Counted from the first letter of the stretch, positions 17,138 through 26,095 are shown. The stretch: DNA of 64,000 nucleotides from JACMLD01 sp044227095 (GCA_044227095.1 JBGAFV010000001.1:620001-684000); one strand, 5' to 3'. Made by a program: numbers and translations. Notes: a model not told the origin generated them from the sequence alone.

Positions 17138-19618
17138 CTAACGCCGGCTAATAAATACACCTGGCAAAGTGCCGGTTACTTTTTTATTTCTGTATACTAT
17201 TTTACCATTTACCCAAACCATTTCTATGCCCGATGACAATTCTTTAGATTTTGTCATGGTAGAATTATCAGCAACAGTTGCAGGATCAAACAAAACAAGA
17301 TCTGCAAAATAACCGGGAGCAACAATGCCCCTATTAGATATTCCAAGATGTTCTGCGGTAAGCCCCGTCATTTTATATACCGCAGTTTCTATTGGCATAA
17401 TTTTTTTATCGCGAACATAACGCCCAAGCACACGTGTAAAAGCGCCATAGCCACGTGGATGACCGCCATTAGATCCGTCTGAACAAATATTAGTATAATT
17501 CCATTTTAAAAAATTGATTACATCTTCGTCCAGCATAGAAGCCCCGGCAATGGCAGCGCCTTTATCTCCTGCTTCTCTTACAACACGCATCAACGCACGG
17601 GCATCAGATTCATTGTTCATTTTTGCAATCTCACTAATAGTTTTGCCTTCGTAGTTTTTATTGGCAGGAAAATAAGTCATTACAGATGCTGAAGGATCAA
17701 ACAATTCCTGCGTGGCATACAACGCACTGGCTTCATTGTCAAAATCCTTTTTAGGAAACAGAACCCGCGGTGTAGACGACCACATGGTATAAGGATAGCA
17801 ATCGGCCGTAATGTCTATGCCTTCTGAACGTGCTTGCTGCAACTGCGCCAATATATCTGCAGCATTTCCCCATTTGCTGCGCATCGCAATTTTAAAATGA
17901 GAAATCTGTACCGGTAGTTTTGCTTCCCTTCCAATATTGATAATTTCCTCAATAGAGCTTTCAATATTCATGTCTTCACTACGTATATGACTTATATAAC
18001 GGCCACCAGCAGCTGCTGTTGCTTTTGCCAGCTCAATCACTTCGTCCCTCGTGGAGTAAAAGCCTTCTTCATATTCAAGCCCGGTAGATAATCCCAATGA
18101 GCCTTTTTGTATATCATCTGCCAATAATTTTTTCATGGCATTTACTTCATTAGAATCAGCAGCACGCAGCAATGTATTCTTCATTACCATTTCGCGAAGC
18201 GATGCATGGCCGGTATAAGTAGCGATATTAATTGCAACAGGGCGTTTTTTAAATCTTTCTTTTAAAGTATCAACCGGCCACGATTCTCCATCCTGTCCTA
18301 TAACAATTGTAGTAATGCCCTGGTTAACGGCAGCTATAGCTGAGGCATCATCATCTAATCCTCGTTCATGATGACTGTGGCTATCTATAAATCCTGGCGC
18401 AAGAATGCACCCTTTTCCGTCAATCACTGTTTCATCTTTAAAAGCTGTAAGATTGCCAATATCTTTTATCCTGTTATCAATTATTCTCACAGCAGATTTT
18501 TTTGCCGGGGTACCAGTGCCATCTATCAACTGAATATTGGTAATAAGCTGTGTTTGCGGTATTGTATAGGGTTTGCCCAGTAAAATATTTTTTACAACAC
18601 CCCGTGAGATAAAATTCTGATCATTATTCAGCAAAATAAGCGTTTGATTGCTTGCAGTAAAACGATCTATATATGTGCGGAAACCAACCCAGCCACCTGT
18701 ATGATCTACCTCGCCCCCGTCTTTTTGCACAAACCAGCCAAAACCATATTGCGTATTGCTGCCATCATTTAATTTACCCGGTGTAATGGCTTCTTTAAAT
18801 GTTGATTGCTTCACTAGTTTCTCCGTGTACAACGCCTGATCCCATTTGTATAAATCTTCCACAGAAGAATATACATTGCCATCGCCCACAATACCATCCA
18901 GCCAAACCAAATCTTCTGCAACTGGTTTTCCTTTTTCATAATGAAAACCAAACACGCGGGAAGGCGGATACGTTTTCATGGTGAGATTATAGATATAGGT
19001 ATTGCTCAGCTTTAGCGGCTGCACAATTTTCTCGTCAAAAAATGCAGCACAGGAAACACCCGATACTTTTTCAATTACAGAAGCAAGTGTTGTATAATTG
19101 GTATTGCAATATTGCCATCTTTCACCAGGCTTAAAAATCAGCGCTGGTTTTTTTTTGGCCAGTAACGCCAGCATTGTTTCATTTGTAAGTGTATCCAGCA
19201 GGGTTCTGTAACGATCAGCTACATCAAAATATTCAGGCAACCCAGAAACCTGGTTTAGTAAATGCCGTAATTTAATTTCAGGATATGGAAAAGAGGGTAA
19301 ATATTTTTGCACTGCATCATCATATTGCAGTTTGCCCTGTTCTTTGAGTATCATTACCATCATGGCAAAAAATTGCTTTGAAACAGATGCCAGGTTAAAT
19401 GCCGAAGCAGTTGTAAGTTGTTTTGCGGAAATACCTGCTATACCAAACGCTTTTTTGTACAATACTTTTCCTTTTTCGGCAATCAGCACAGTACCATTGA
19501 AGAGTTGCCGCTCATACAAACTGGTTAACGCAGAATCTACTGTTTTAATTTTTGCATTCCATTGGGCAATAGACAAAAATGGGCATGCTATAATAAGCAG
19601 GAAGATTATTTTTCTCAT
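17138..19618 (-). CDS. Beta-lactamase-fold serine hydrolase fused to N-acyl-D-amino-acid deacylase
   Basis: 826 residues with a signal peptide (MRKIIFLLIIACPFLSIAQ). Residues about 25-345 form a class C beta-lactamase/D-aminopeptidase fold: SVSK (Ser78, Lys81), YCNTNY near 165 and HTGG near 300. From about 355 an amidohydrolase begins (NIQLIDGTGTPAKKSAVRII), with HSHHERG near 410, GLSTGLEYEEGFYS, QISHFK and a late CSDGSNGGHPRG, typical of D-aminoacylases. Together the halves suggest release and deacylation of D-amino acids from peptides in the periplasm. The substrate is unproven. The gene is divergent from a DgcN/DgcA-like pair, which supports a D-amino-acid role. No frameshift separates the two parts. 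Confidence 0.85.
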   Translation of the reverse strand: MRKIIFLLIIACPFLSIAQWNAKIKTVDSALTSLYERQLFNGTVLIAEKGKVLYKKAFGIAGISAKQLTTASAFNLASVSKQFFAMMVMILKEQGKLQYDDAVQKYLPSFPYPEIKLRHLLNQVSGLPEYFDVADRYRTLLDTLTNETMLALLAKKKPALIFKPGERWQYCNTNYTTLASVIEKVSGVSCAAFFDEKIVQPLKLSNTYIYNLTMKTYPPSRVFGFHYEKGKPVAEDLVWLDGIVGDGNVYSSVEDLYKWDQALYTEKLVKQSTFKEAITPGKLNDGSNTQYGFGWFVQKDGGEVDHTGGWVGFRTYIDRFTASNQTLILLNNDQNFISRGVVKNILLGKPYTIPQTQLITNIQLIDGTGTPAKKSAVRIIDNRIKDIGNLTAFKDETVIDGKGCILAPGFIDSHSHHERGLDDDASAIAAVNQGITTIVIGQDGESWPVDTLKERFKKRPVAINIATYTGHASLREMVMKNTLLRAADSNEVNAMKKLLADDIQKGSLGLSTGLEYEEGFYSTRDEVIELAKATAAAGGRYISHIRSEDMNIESSIEEIINIGREAKLPVQISHFKIAMRSKWGNAADILAQLQQARSEGIDITADCYPYTMWSSTPRVLFPKKDFDNEASALYATQELFDPSASVMTYFPANKNYEGKTISEIAKMNNESDARALMRVVREAGDKGAAIAGASMLDEDVINFLKWNYTNICSDGSNGGHPRGYGAFTRVLGRYVRDKKIMPIETAVYKMTGLTAEHLGISNRGIVAPGYFADLVLFDPATVADNSTMTKSKELSSGIEMVWVNGKIVYRNKKVTGTLPGVFISRR

Positions 19619-19708
19619 GCAAATTGTTTTAAGCGGAGGTATTGATTGGTATATTCGTTTAAAACTAAGAAATAAAATCTGTTTTAATCAGCCCCGTATT
19701 TATTAAAG

Positions 19709-20770
19709 ATGGAAAAAGCTATTATAATAACAAACGGTTTGCTTGCTACCGGAGATGCAAAAACTGCCCACGGCCTTATCCGCGAAAGCAAACGTTTTGA
19801 AATAACAGGCATTGTAGATCATGCGCATGCTGGTAAAGATGCAGGCGAAGTACTGGATGGAAAAAAACGTGGCATACCTGTTTTTGCAACAGTAGAAGAT
19901 GCTATAAAAACAGACCCATCAGTTTGCATTGTAGGCGTTGCAACAGTTGGTGGCATTTTTCCTGGCGATTTGATTGAACAGGTAAAAACAGCCATCAGTT
20001 ATAAACTTTCTATTGTAAACGGATTGCATGATTATTTATCTCAACGGCCCGATATAAAACAACTGGCAGATGATAATGGTGTGGAGCTGATAGATATCCG
20101 TCTTCCTAAAAAAAGAAAGGACCTGCACTTCTGGAGCGGTAAGATCTTTAGCATGCAAACGCCTGTTTTTGCAGTGATTGGTACCGATTGTGCATTGGGC
20201 AAAAGGACCACTACAAGATTTGTAATGAATGAATGCAATGATGCCGGCATACACGCAGAAATGATTTACACAGGGCAAACGGGCTGGTTGCAGGGAGGAA
20301 AATATGGTTTTATATTCGACAGTACACTGAACGATTTTGTTTCTGGTGAACTGGAACATGCCATTCTTAGCTGCAATGAACTGGCAAAGCCAGATGTAAT
20401 TTTTATTGAAGGACAATCTGCATTGCGCAATCCCAGCGGCCCATGCGGCTCTGAAATGCTGGTATCTGGCAATGCAAAATCTGTAATACTCGTACATGCA
20501 CCAAAAAGGCATTATTATGAGCATGACCCTGCGTGGGGACCAATTCCCTCTGTAGAATCAGAGATTGCGCTTATTAAACTTTTTGGCTCAACTGTTATAG
20601 CAGTGGCACTTAATACAGAGCTTTGCAGCAAAGAAGAAGCATTTTCTTTCCAGGCTGAATATGAAAAAAAGTTAGGCATTCCCGTTATGCTACCCTTACA
20701 GGAAGGTTGCAAAAAAATAGTTCCCGTTATAGCGCAACTGATCAAAACAAAAACACAGGCAGCACAATGA
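19709..20770 (+). CDS. dgcN: DUF1611 P-loop protein, DgcN-like D-glutamate N-acetyltransferase candidate
   Basis: 353 residues with an N-terminal Rossmann-like half and a C-terminal P-loop half marked by GTDCALGKRTTT near residue 158, then GQTGWLQGG and EGQSALRNPSGP. This is the DUF1611 family. Members named DgcN were reported to acetylate D-glutamate in a D-glutamate catabolic route, paired with the racemase DgcA. The next gene is an enolase-superfamily epimerase overlapping by 4 nt (ATGA), which matches that pairing. The gene symbol rests on this context; other DUF1611 members may act on other substrates. Confidence 0.7.
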   Translation: MEKAIIITNGLLATGDAKTAHGLIRESKRFEITGIVDHAHAGKDAGEVLDGKKRGIPVFATVEDAIKTDPSVCIVGVATVGGIFPGDLIEQVKTAISYKLSIVNGLHDYLSQRPDIKQLADDNGVELIDIRLPKKRKDLHFWSGKIFSMQTPVFAVIGTDCALGKRTTTRFVMNECNDAGIHAEMIYTGQTGWLQGGKYGFIFDSTLNDFVSGELEHAILSCNELAKPDVIFIEGQSALRNPSGPCGSEMLVSGNAKSVILVHAPKRHYYEHDPAWGPIPSVESEIALIKLFGSTVIAVALNTELCSKEEAFSFQAEYEKKLGIPVMLPLQEGCKKIVPVIAQLIKTKTQAAQ

Positions 20771-21831
20771 AAATAAAAACTGTTCATGCCTACAAAAAAA
20801 ACCTTGCACTGCAAAAGCCTTATACTATTGCAAGGGAAGTAATTTCTGATGTTGAAAATATTTTTCTTGAGATTACTTTAGAGAACGGCATTAAAGGTAT
20901 TGGCGCTGCAAACCCTGCGCCAGAAGTAGTGGGAGAAACACCTGCACAAACTTTTCAAAACCTTCATTCCGGTTTTATTCAGCACCTTGTTGGAAAAGAC
21001 ATACGCCACTTTCTTCATCATATTGATACATGCAGAAACCACTTCGTCAATTTACCCGGCACACAAGCTTGTATTGATATTGCATTGCACGATGCTTTCG
21101 CTCAATTCCTGGGCATACCGGTTGTAGATTTTTATGGAAGGCAGCATACAAAAATGCTTACTTCTGTAACCATCGGCATAAAAGATGTTGTTGCTACTAT
21201 TGAAGAAGCAAATGAATATTATGCTATGGGCTTTCGTGTACTAAAAGTAAAAACAGGACTTGATAGTGATACAGACGCAGAACGCATTATCAAACTAAGA
21301 GAAAAATTCGGCAATCATTTTATTATTCGGGTTGATGCTAATACAGGTTACGATATAGATCAGCTAAAAGATTTTATAAAACAAACAAAAGATGCAGGGG
21401 TAGAATTGATTGAACAGCCATTGTTACCAGCAACAGACAAAGATTTGCTTCTTTTGAACTTTGCCGCCCGTTCTATGCTTGCTGCAGATGAGTCTTTAAA
21501 AAATGCTGCTGCCGCATTGTTACTTGCACAGGAAAAATTGTATGGCATATTTAATATCAAACTAATGAAATGCGGTGGCATTTGCGGCGCCATGGAAATT
21601 GCAAATGTTGCCAAACCTGCAGGCATTGATTTATTTTGGGGATGCAACGATGAAAGCATTGTAAGCATTACAGCTGCATTGCATGCCGCATTTGCATGCC
21701 CTCATACAAAATATATTGATCTTGATGGCAGTTTTGATTTGGCAGAAGATGTAGTAAGCGGCGGCTTTGTTATTGAAGATGGCTATATGCTCACTAATAA
21801 TAACCCCGGGTTTGGATTAACAATACTATAA
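20767..21831 (+). CDS. dgcA: Enolase-superfamily dipeptide epimerase / N-acetyl-D-glutamate racemase
   Basis: 354 residues from ATG 20767, overlapping the previous stop. Enolase-superfamily features: catalytic lysine region LKVKTG near residue 160, metal ligands in DANTGY, EQP and ADES, second lysine in IKLMKCGG, and DLDG near the C-terminus, the DxD feature of dipeptide epimerases. It may be a muropeptide L-Ala-D/L-Glu epimerase or, given the DUF1611 partner, a DgcA-type racemase acting on N-acetyl-D-glutamate. Sequence alone does not separate the two. It is followed by a strong terminator. Confidence 0.75.
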   Translation: MKIKTVHAYKKNLALQKPYTIAREVISDVENIFLEITLENGIKGIGAANPAPEVVGETPAQTFQNLHSGFIQHLVGKDIRHFLHHIDTCRNHFVNLPGTQACIDIALHDAFAQFLGIPVVDFYGRQHTKMLTSVTIGIKDVVATIEEANEYYAMGFRVLKVKTGLDSDTDAERIIKLREKFGNHFIIRVDANTGYDIDQLKDFIKQTKDAGVELIEQPLLPATDKDLLLLNFAARSMLAADESLKNAAAALLLAQEKLYGIFNIKLMKCGGICGAMEIANVAKPAGIDLFWGCNDESIVSITAALHAAFACPHTKYIDLDGSFDLAEDVVSGGFVIEDGYMLTNNNPGFGLTIL

Positions 21832-21832
21832 A

Positions 21833-21861
21833 ATAAAGCCTCCGATATACGGAGGCTTTAT
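21833..21861 (+). terminator. Rho-independent terminator after dgcA
   Basis: A perfect 12-bp stem, ATAAAGCCTCCG / CGGAGGCTTTAT, with a 5-nt loop and a T-rich continuation. It ends the dgcN-dgcA transcript and can also serve the minus strand. Confidence 0.9.
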
Positions 21862-21891
21862 TATTGAACTATAAATACTGTATTAATTTAT

Positions 21892-21993
21892 TTAGAAGCC
21901 AGTTGTTTTTGTTTCGGCTTTATCAATGTACTTGTTCAATAGTCCTTTTACGCTGCCTTTTAACTGTGCAGCAGTTAAAATATATACTAACAT
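21892..21993 (-). CDS. Possible 33-residue ORF or gene remnant
   Basis: From ATG 21993 it reads MLVYILTAAQLKGSV and continues to KTTGF before a TAA at 21894-21892. It lies 15 nt beyond the end of the CxxC protein gene on the same strand. I do not recognise it. Codon choice looks ordinary, but the size makes it uncertain; it could be a decayed gene end. Confidence 0.25.
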   Translation of the reverse strand: MLVYILTAAQLKGSVKGLLNKYIDKAETKTTGF

Positions 21994-22008
21994 CTACATA
22001 CTGCAAGA

Positions 22009-22338
22009 CTAGCAACTAAACAACTCTAGCATCTGTAGTGCTTTTATTTCGTTATCTGCTTCTTCCAGCATTGTGTTTAGTTCAGCAAGATCGTTTCGGC
22101 TTAATAAAAGTCTTACACAATCCGATGGTGTGGGAATAACAATATGTTTCAGGTTTCTACGCTCTTCTGGTGGTTGCTGGTTGTTTAGATCTGTTACCAT
22201 TTTGCGGAAAGATTCAAATTCATCCGGATGAAAAACTATCATTATGTTTCCGTAACCCATTTGTAATCTCCGACACTCCTTGCATTGTACAATATAGCCT
22301 TTAGTATCGTGCTGGTAACAGGTATGAAAATCACACAT
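22009..22338 (-). CDS. Small CxxC protein next to the AraC regulator (DUF6686-like)
   Basis: 109 residues from ATG 22338 (MCDFHTCYQHDTKGYIVQC); an ATG at 22368 would add ten hydrophobic residues. Cysteines in the first 25 residues (MC, TC, VQCKEC) could bind a metal, and the C-terminal half is helical. Proteins like this are seen near TonB receptors in Bacteroidota, and I recall the label DUF6686, but its role is unknown to me. It is downstream of the AraC gene, with the GGAAAC direct-repeat motif about 70 bp ahead of its start, so it is probably in the same iron or metal regulon. Confidence 0.7.
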   Translation of the reverse strand: MCDFHTCYQHDTKGYIVQCKECRRLQMGYGNIMIVFHPDEFESFRKMVTDLNNQQPPEERRNLKHIVIPTPSDCVRLLLSRNDLAELNTMLEEADNEIKALQMLELFSC

Positions 22339-22404
22339 GGCAAAGAATTTTATAAATTGAATAAACAAATATCAGCCGCTGCATTTTATTCTGGTTACGC
22401 TTTT

Positions 22405-22432
22405 GGAAACACGTTTTACGCAAAAAGGAAAC
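22405..22432 (-). promoter_or_regulatory. Candidate AraC-family operator, copy 2
   Basis: GGAAAC (22405-22410) and GGAAAC (22427-22432), 22 bp apart, joined by ACGTTTTACGCAAAAA. It matches 16774-16800 at nearly every position, including the shared GTTTTACGCAA. It lies between the AraC gene and the small CxxC gene that it would control. Confidence 0.6.
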
Positions 22433-22474
22433 TGATCGATGAATGACAATAGGTATGTTCTTACCCTGGGAGGC

Positions 22475-22485
22475 GGGGGGGGGGG
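22475..22485. repeat. G11 homopolymer abutting the araC stop codon
   Basis: Eleven Gs on the plus strand (Cs on the coding strand) directly after the TAA of the AraC gene. Such tracts are slippage-prone. As it is outside the frame, length change would alter only the spacing or stability of the downstream leader. Sequencing error in length is possible. Confidence 0.8.
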
Positions 22486-23427
22486 TTAATGCAGCAACAA
22501 TTCACATGGTTTAAGCCCTGTGTGTTTTTTAAAAGCAGTAGAGAAGTGAGATATAGATGAGTAACCCAGTAACATAGAAACTTCGGTAACGCTCAGCCCC
22601 TTTTCGTACAAAAGGTAACGGGCATGTTCCATGCGCTGGCTCTGGTAAAAATCAAATATTGTAGTGCCAAACAATTCTTTAAAGCCTTTCTTGAGGTAGC
22701 ACTCATTAATAGCCACTTTACGGCTCAGTTCTTTAATGGTGAGTGGCTCACCAATATGCTGAAGTAAAATCTCTCTGGATTTAATGATCTTTTCCCTGTC
22801 CTGGTCGTTTGCTAAAAACTTACATTGAAAAGCTTCTACATCTTTATCACCCAGCATACATTCAAGGCTGTACAAAAGCAGCATTTGTGTTTGTGCGTTG
22901 ATGTAAATATTTTCAAGCGAACCAGTATAAGAATGGTTCAGCAGTGTTTCCAGCACCATGCGGGTACGGCTGCAGAGAGATAATGTTTTTGAGAAAGAAG
23001 AACTGTGTGTAAAACCCAAAATATTTTCGGCAAGTTTATTATTGGGTTTAACAGGTTTTGCAAACTGCGATAAATGCATGGGCGAAAAACGAACGCTTAT
23101 CACATCCACACTTTCCATTCTTTCTTCGCAGCTATTGGAAGTATTCAACTTGCAGCTATTGCATTCAGTTTCATTCTTACGGCAATACATATTGCCCGCA
23201 ATACAAAAACGGAGTTCGAGATGATTTTCAGCCGGATCATCCTTCTTAAAATGATACACCAGCATACCCACATCCTCCATATTCCATAAAGGCTGTTTGT
23301 TGTACCTGCGAATGGAATATTGTACAGAACCGGGTATTTGCTGCCCTTTTTCGTGCATCATTAACAGTTGCTCCTGCATAACAGGTTGCTTATGTGCCAG
23401 TGTGAGTATGTCCTGAGGTTGAATCAT
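22486..23427 (-). CDS. AraC-family transcription regulator with cysteine-rich N-domain
   Basis: 313 residues. The C-terminal part (about 225-310) is a double helix-turn-helix of the AraC/PchR kind (LTIKELSRKVAINECYLKKG, then VSMLLGYSSISHFSTAFKKH). The N-terminal part has five cysteines in a short stretch (Cys75, 82, 89, 92, 100), suggesting a metal or iron-sulfur site as sensor. PchR-like relatives turn on siderophore receptors. A TACATTTG element at 23445-23438 may be its promoter. The adjacent small gene and the distant TonB receptor share a likely operator. Confidence 0.88.
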   Translation of the reverse strand: MIQPQDILTLAHKQPVMQEQLLMMHEKGQQIPGSVQYSIRRYNKQPLWNMEDVGMLVYHFKKDDPAENHLELRFCIAGNMYCRKNETECNSCKLNTSNSCEERMESVDVISVRFSPMHLSQFAKPVKPNNKLAENILGFTHSSSFSKTLSLCSRTRMVLETLLNHSYTGSLENIYINAQTQMLLLYSLECMLGDKDVEAFQCKFLANDQDREKIIKSREILLQHIGEPLTIKELSRKVAINECYLKKGFKELFGTTIFDFYQSQRMEHARYLLYEKGLSVTEVSMLLGYSSISHFSTAFKKHTGLKPCELLLH

Positions 23428-23513
23428 AATCCGTTTGCAAATGTACTGTTACAACATCAATCTGCCTAAAACGAAAGGCTCGCAATTGTCACCCTTTTGT
23501 AATGATTTCAACC

Positions 23514-23638
23514 AAATACTCAGTATTGAGTATATAGCATTTAAACATCCGGTCTGAAATTTTTTATATAACACTTGACGGTCAAAAAATGAATACTTGC
23601 TACCAAATCTGAATAGTATATACTCAATACTAAATACT
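23514..23638. repeat. Inverted AGTATTGAGTATATA repeat upstream of gyrB
   Basis: AGTATTGAGTATATA at 23522-23536 is matched by its exact reverse complement at 23617-23631, about 80 bp apart. Each arm also contains partial internal repeats of 'AGTATT'. This is the mirrored-arm style seen at other loci. The region 23428-23783 has no gene. Confidence 0.7.
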
Positions 23639-23730
23639 ACCCAAAATCCATTGTTAATAACCCACTAAAAACCTTGATAAAACAGTATTAAAATCATTAG
23701 TTTAAATAGAAAAAAGCCCTTTATTTTTCT

Positions 23731-23738
23731 TAACTTTG
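23731..23738 (+). promoter_or_regulatory. Candidate gyrB promoter -7 element
   Basis: TAACTTTG matches the Bacteroidota -7 consensus TAnnTTTG, 46 nt ahead of the gyrB ATG. No clear TTTG -33 box is seen at the usual distance. Confidence 0.5.
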
Positions 23739-23783
23739 CGTACCTAAAATTTAGATTGTTTAACGGCGTTTTAATACCCCAAA

Positions 23784-25763
23784 ATGAGCATAGAAACTTC
23801 TGATAAAATAGTTCCAAAAAACCATAGTTACGAAGCAGATAATATACAGGTACTCGAGGGTCTTGAGGCCGTTCGCAAAAGACCAGCCATGTACATTGGC
23901 GATGTGAGCGAAAAAGGTTTGCACCACCTGGTATATGAAGTAGTAGACAATTCAATTGACGAAGCACTTGCGGGTTTTTGCAAAAACATAAACGTAACCA
24001 TACACGAAGACAATTCAATTTCTGTAGAAGACGATGGCCGTGGTATTCCTACCGGCCTTACTACTAAAGAAAAAAAATCGGCACTGGAAATTGTAATGAC
24101 AGTATTGCATGCCGGTGGCAAGTTTGATAAAGACACTTACAAAGTATCTGGCGGTTTGCACGGCGTGGGTGTTAGTTGCGTAAACGCACTCAGTACGCAC
24201 TTGCATGTAACCGTTAGAAGAGAAGGAAAAATATTTGAGCAGGAATATAAGATAGGTATACCACAATATTCTGTACGCGAAATTGGCGTAAGCGATACAA
24301 CCGGCACCACCACTCACTTTTGGCCCGACAGTTCTATTTTTACCACTACTACTTATAAAAAAGATATTTTAGAAGGGCGTCTTCGTGAGCTGTCTTATCT
24401 CAATCGCGGCATACACATCAACCTTAAAGACTTGCGTGAGAAAAATGAAGATGGTTCCGTTTATTCAAAAGAATTTTACAGCGAAGGTGGTATTATAGAA
24501 TTTGTGGAGATGCTGGATAAAAATGCTGGCCGCAATCCATTATTGCCCAAAGTAATTTTTGTTGAAGGGCACGATGCAGTAAGCAATGTAGCTGTGGAAG
24601 TAGCACTTACTTATAACGATAGTTACAGCGAACATATCTACTCTTATGTAAACAACATCAACACCATTGAAGGTGGTACGCATGTTACCGGTTTTAGAAA
24701 AGCGCTTACCCGCGTATTTAAAAAATATGGCGATGAACAAAACCTCTTTGAAAAAGCCAAGGTTGAAATTGAAGGTGATGATTTCAGGGAAGGTCTTAGC
24801 ACTATCATTTCTGTAAAAGTACCCGAGCCCCAGTTTGAAGGACAAACCAAAACAAAATTGGGCAACAGCGATGTTAGCGGTGTGGTAGACGCTACCGTTT
24901 CCAAAGTACTGGTAGCATTCCTGGAAGAAAATCCAAAGGAAGCAAAAAACATCATTAACAAAGTAATACTTGCGGCACAGGCAAGGGCCGCTGCTAAAAA
25001 AGCTCGTGAGCTGATTCAGCGCAAAAACGTATTAAGCGGTGGCGGTTTACCAGGCAAACTGGCCGATTGCTCCGACCGTGACCCAGAACGTTGCGAAATA
25101 TACCTTGTCGAAGGGGATTCTGCGGGTGGTACCGCCAAACAGGGCCGCGACCGCAGCTTCCAGGCCATTTTGCCATTAAGAGGTAAAATCCTTAACGTGG
25201 AAAAAGCCATGGAACACCGTATTTACGAGAATGAGGAAATCCGCAATATGTACACAGCGCTGGGTGTAACCGTGGGCACACCAGACGATCCGAAAGCATT
25301 AAACATTCAAAAACTCCGTTACCACAAGCTTATTATCATGACCGATGCCGATGTGGACGGAAGCCATATTGCTACCCTTATCCTCACTTTCATCTACCGT
25401 TATATGAAAGAACTGGTAGAGCAGGGCTATGTATTTATAGCACAGCCGCCACTTTACCTGGTTAAAAAAGGAAAAGATCAGGCTTATGCATGGAATGATG
25501 AACAGCGCAAGGCCCTGGTAGAAAAACTTGGCAATGGCAAAGAAGACAGCGTTACTATCCAGCGCTATAAAGGTTTGGGAGAAATGAATGCCGAGCAGTT
25601 GTGGGAAACCACCATGAACCCCAATAGCCGCACTTTAAAACGTGTTTCTATTGATAGTGCTACAGAAGCAGACCGGGTTTTCAGCATGCTGATGGGTGAT
25701 GAAGTTGCCCCCCGTCGTGAATTTATAGAATCTCATGCTAAATACGCAAAGGTTGATGCTTAA
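23784..25763 (+). CDS. gyrB: DNA gyrase subunit B
   Basis: ATPase subunit of the type II topoisomerase that introduces negative supercoils. 659 residues, without the long insert of the enterobacterial protein. GHKL ATPase: VDNSIDEALAG, DDGRGIP, GGLHGVGVSCVNALS. Toprim: EGDSAGGTAKQGRDR and MTDADVDGSHI. C-terminal QRYKGLGEMNAEQLWETTM. GyrA is not in the window. Not parE, judging by the overall match to gyrase motifs, but confirmation needs a tree. Confidence 0.96.
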   Translation: MSIETSDKIVPKNHSYEADNIQVLEGLEAVRKRPAMYIGDVSEKGLHHLVYEVVDNSIDEALAGFCKNINVTIHEDNSISVEDDGRGIPTGLTTKEKKSALEIVMTVLHAGGKFDKDTYKVSGGLHGVGVSCVNALSTHLHVTVRREGKIFEQEYKIGIPQYSVREIGVSDTTGTTTHFWPDSSIFTTTTYKKDILEGRLRELSYLNRGIHINLKDLREKNEDGSVYSKEFYSEGGIIEFVEMLDKNAGRNPLLPKVIFVEGHDAVSNVAVEVALTYNDSYSEHIYSYVNNINTIEGGTHVTGFRKALTRVFKKYGDEQNLFEKAKVEIEGDDFREGLSTIISVKVPEPQFEGQTKTKLGNSDVSGVVDATVSKVLVAFLEENPKEAKNIINKVILAAQARAAAKKARELIQRKNVLSGGGLPGKLADCSDRDPERCEIYLVEGDSAGGTAKQGRDRSFQAILPLRGKILNVEKAMEHRIYENEEIRNMYTALGVTVGTPDDPKALNIQKLRYHKLIIMTDADVDGSHIATLILTFIYRYMKELVEQGYVFIAQPPLYLVKKGKDQAYAWNDEQRKALVEKLGNGKEDSVTIQRYKGLGEMNAEQLWETTMNPNSRTLKRVSIDSATEADRVFSMLMGDEVAPRREFIESHAKYAKVDA

Positions 25764-25888
25764 CGAGTTACGTATAAATGAAAGCACAAAAAAAGTGTGG
25801 CATACACAGGCTGGCAAGCTATTTGAATTATTCTGATTACCTTTAAACTCAGTTTACTGGATTTATAACCATTTAAAATAAATTAATT

Positions 25889-26095
25889 ATGTCTGAAGAA
25901 GTTACATTAACCGCCTACAACGTAAAAACAAAAGAGAAAGGCGTTAAAATTCTTGATGCAGTGATTACCAAAACAGCAAAAGGCGCTTATATGGCCCAAG
26001 GCAATGATGGCAAGGGAAATAAACTGACTACCCTGCTTGGTGAAGAAAAAGCCCTGGCAGCAATTAAAGCCGGTATCGCAAAACAAGGCTGGTAA
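25889..26095 (+). CDS. Small conserved-looking protein, unknown
   Basis: 68 residues, MSEEVTLTAYNVKTKEKGVK to IKAGIAKQGW, soluble, no cysteine, lysine-rich. I do not recognise a characterised family. It is preceded by an A/T-rich leader and ends about 80 bp before a strong terminator, so it is probably a real, separately expressed gene. Confidence 0.7.
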   Translation: MSEEVTLTAYNVKTKEKGVKILDAVITKTAKGAYMAQGNDGKGNKLTTLLGEEKALAAIKAGIAKQGW

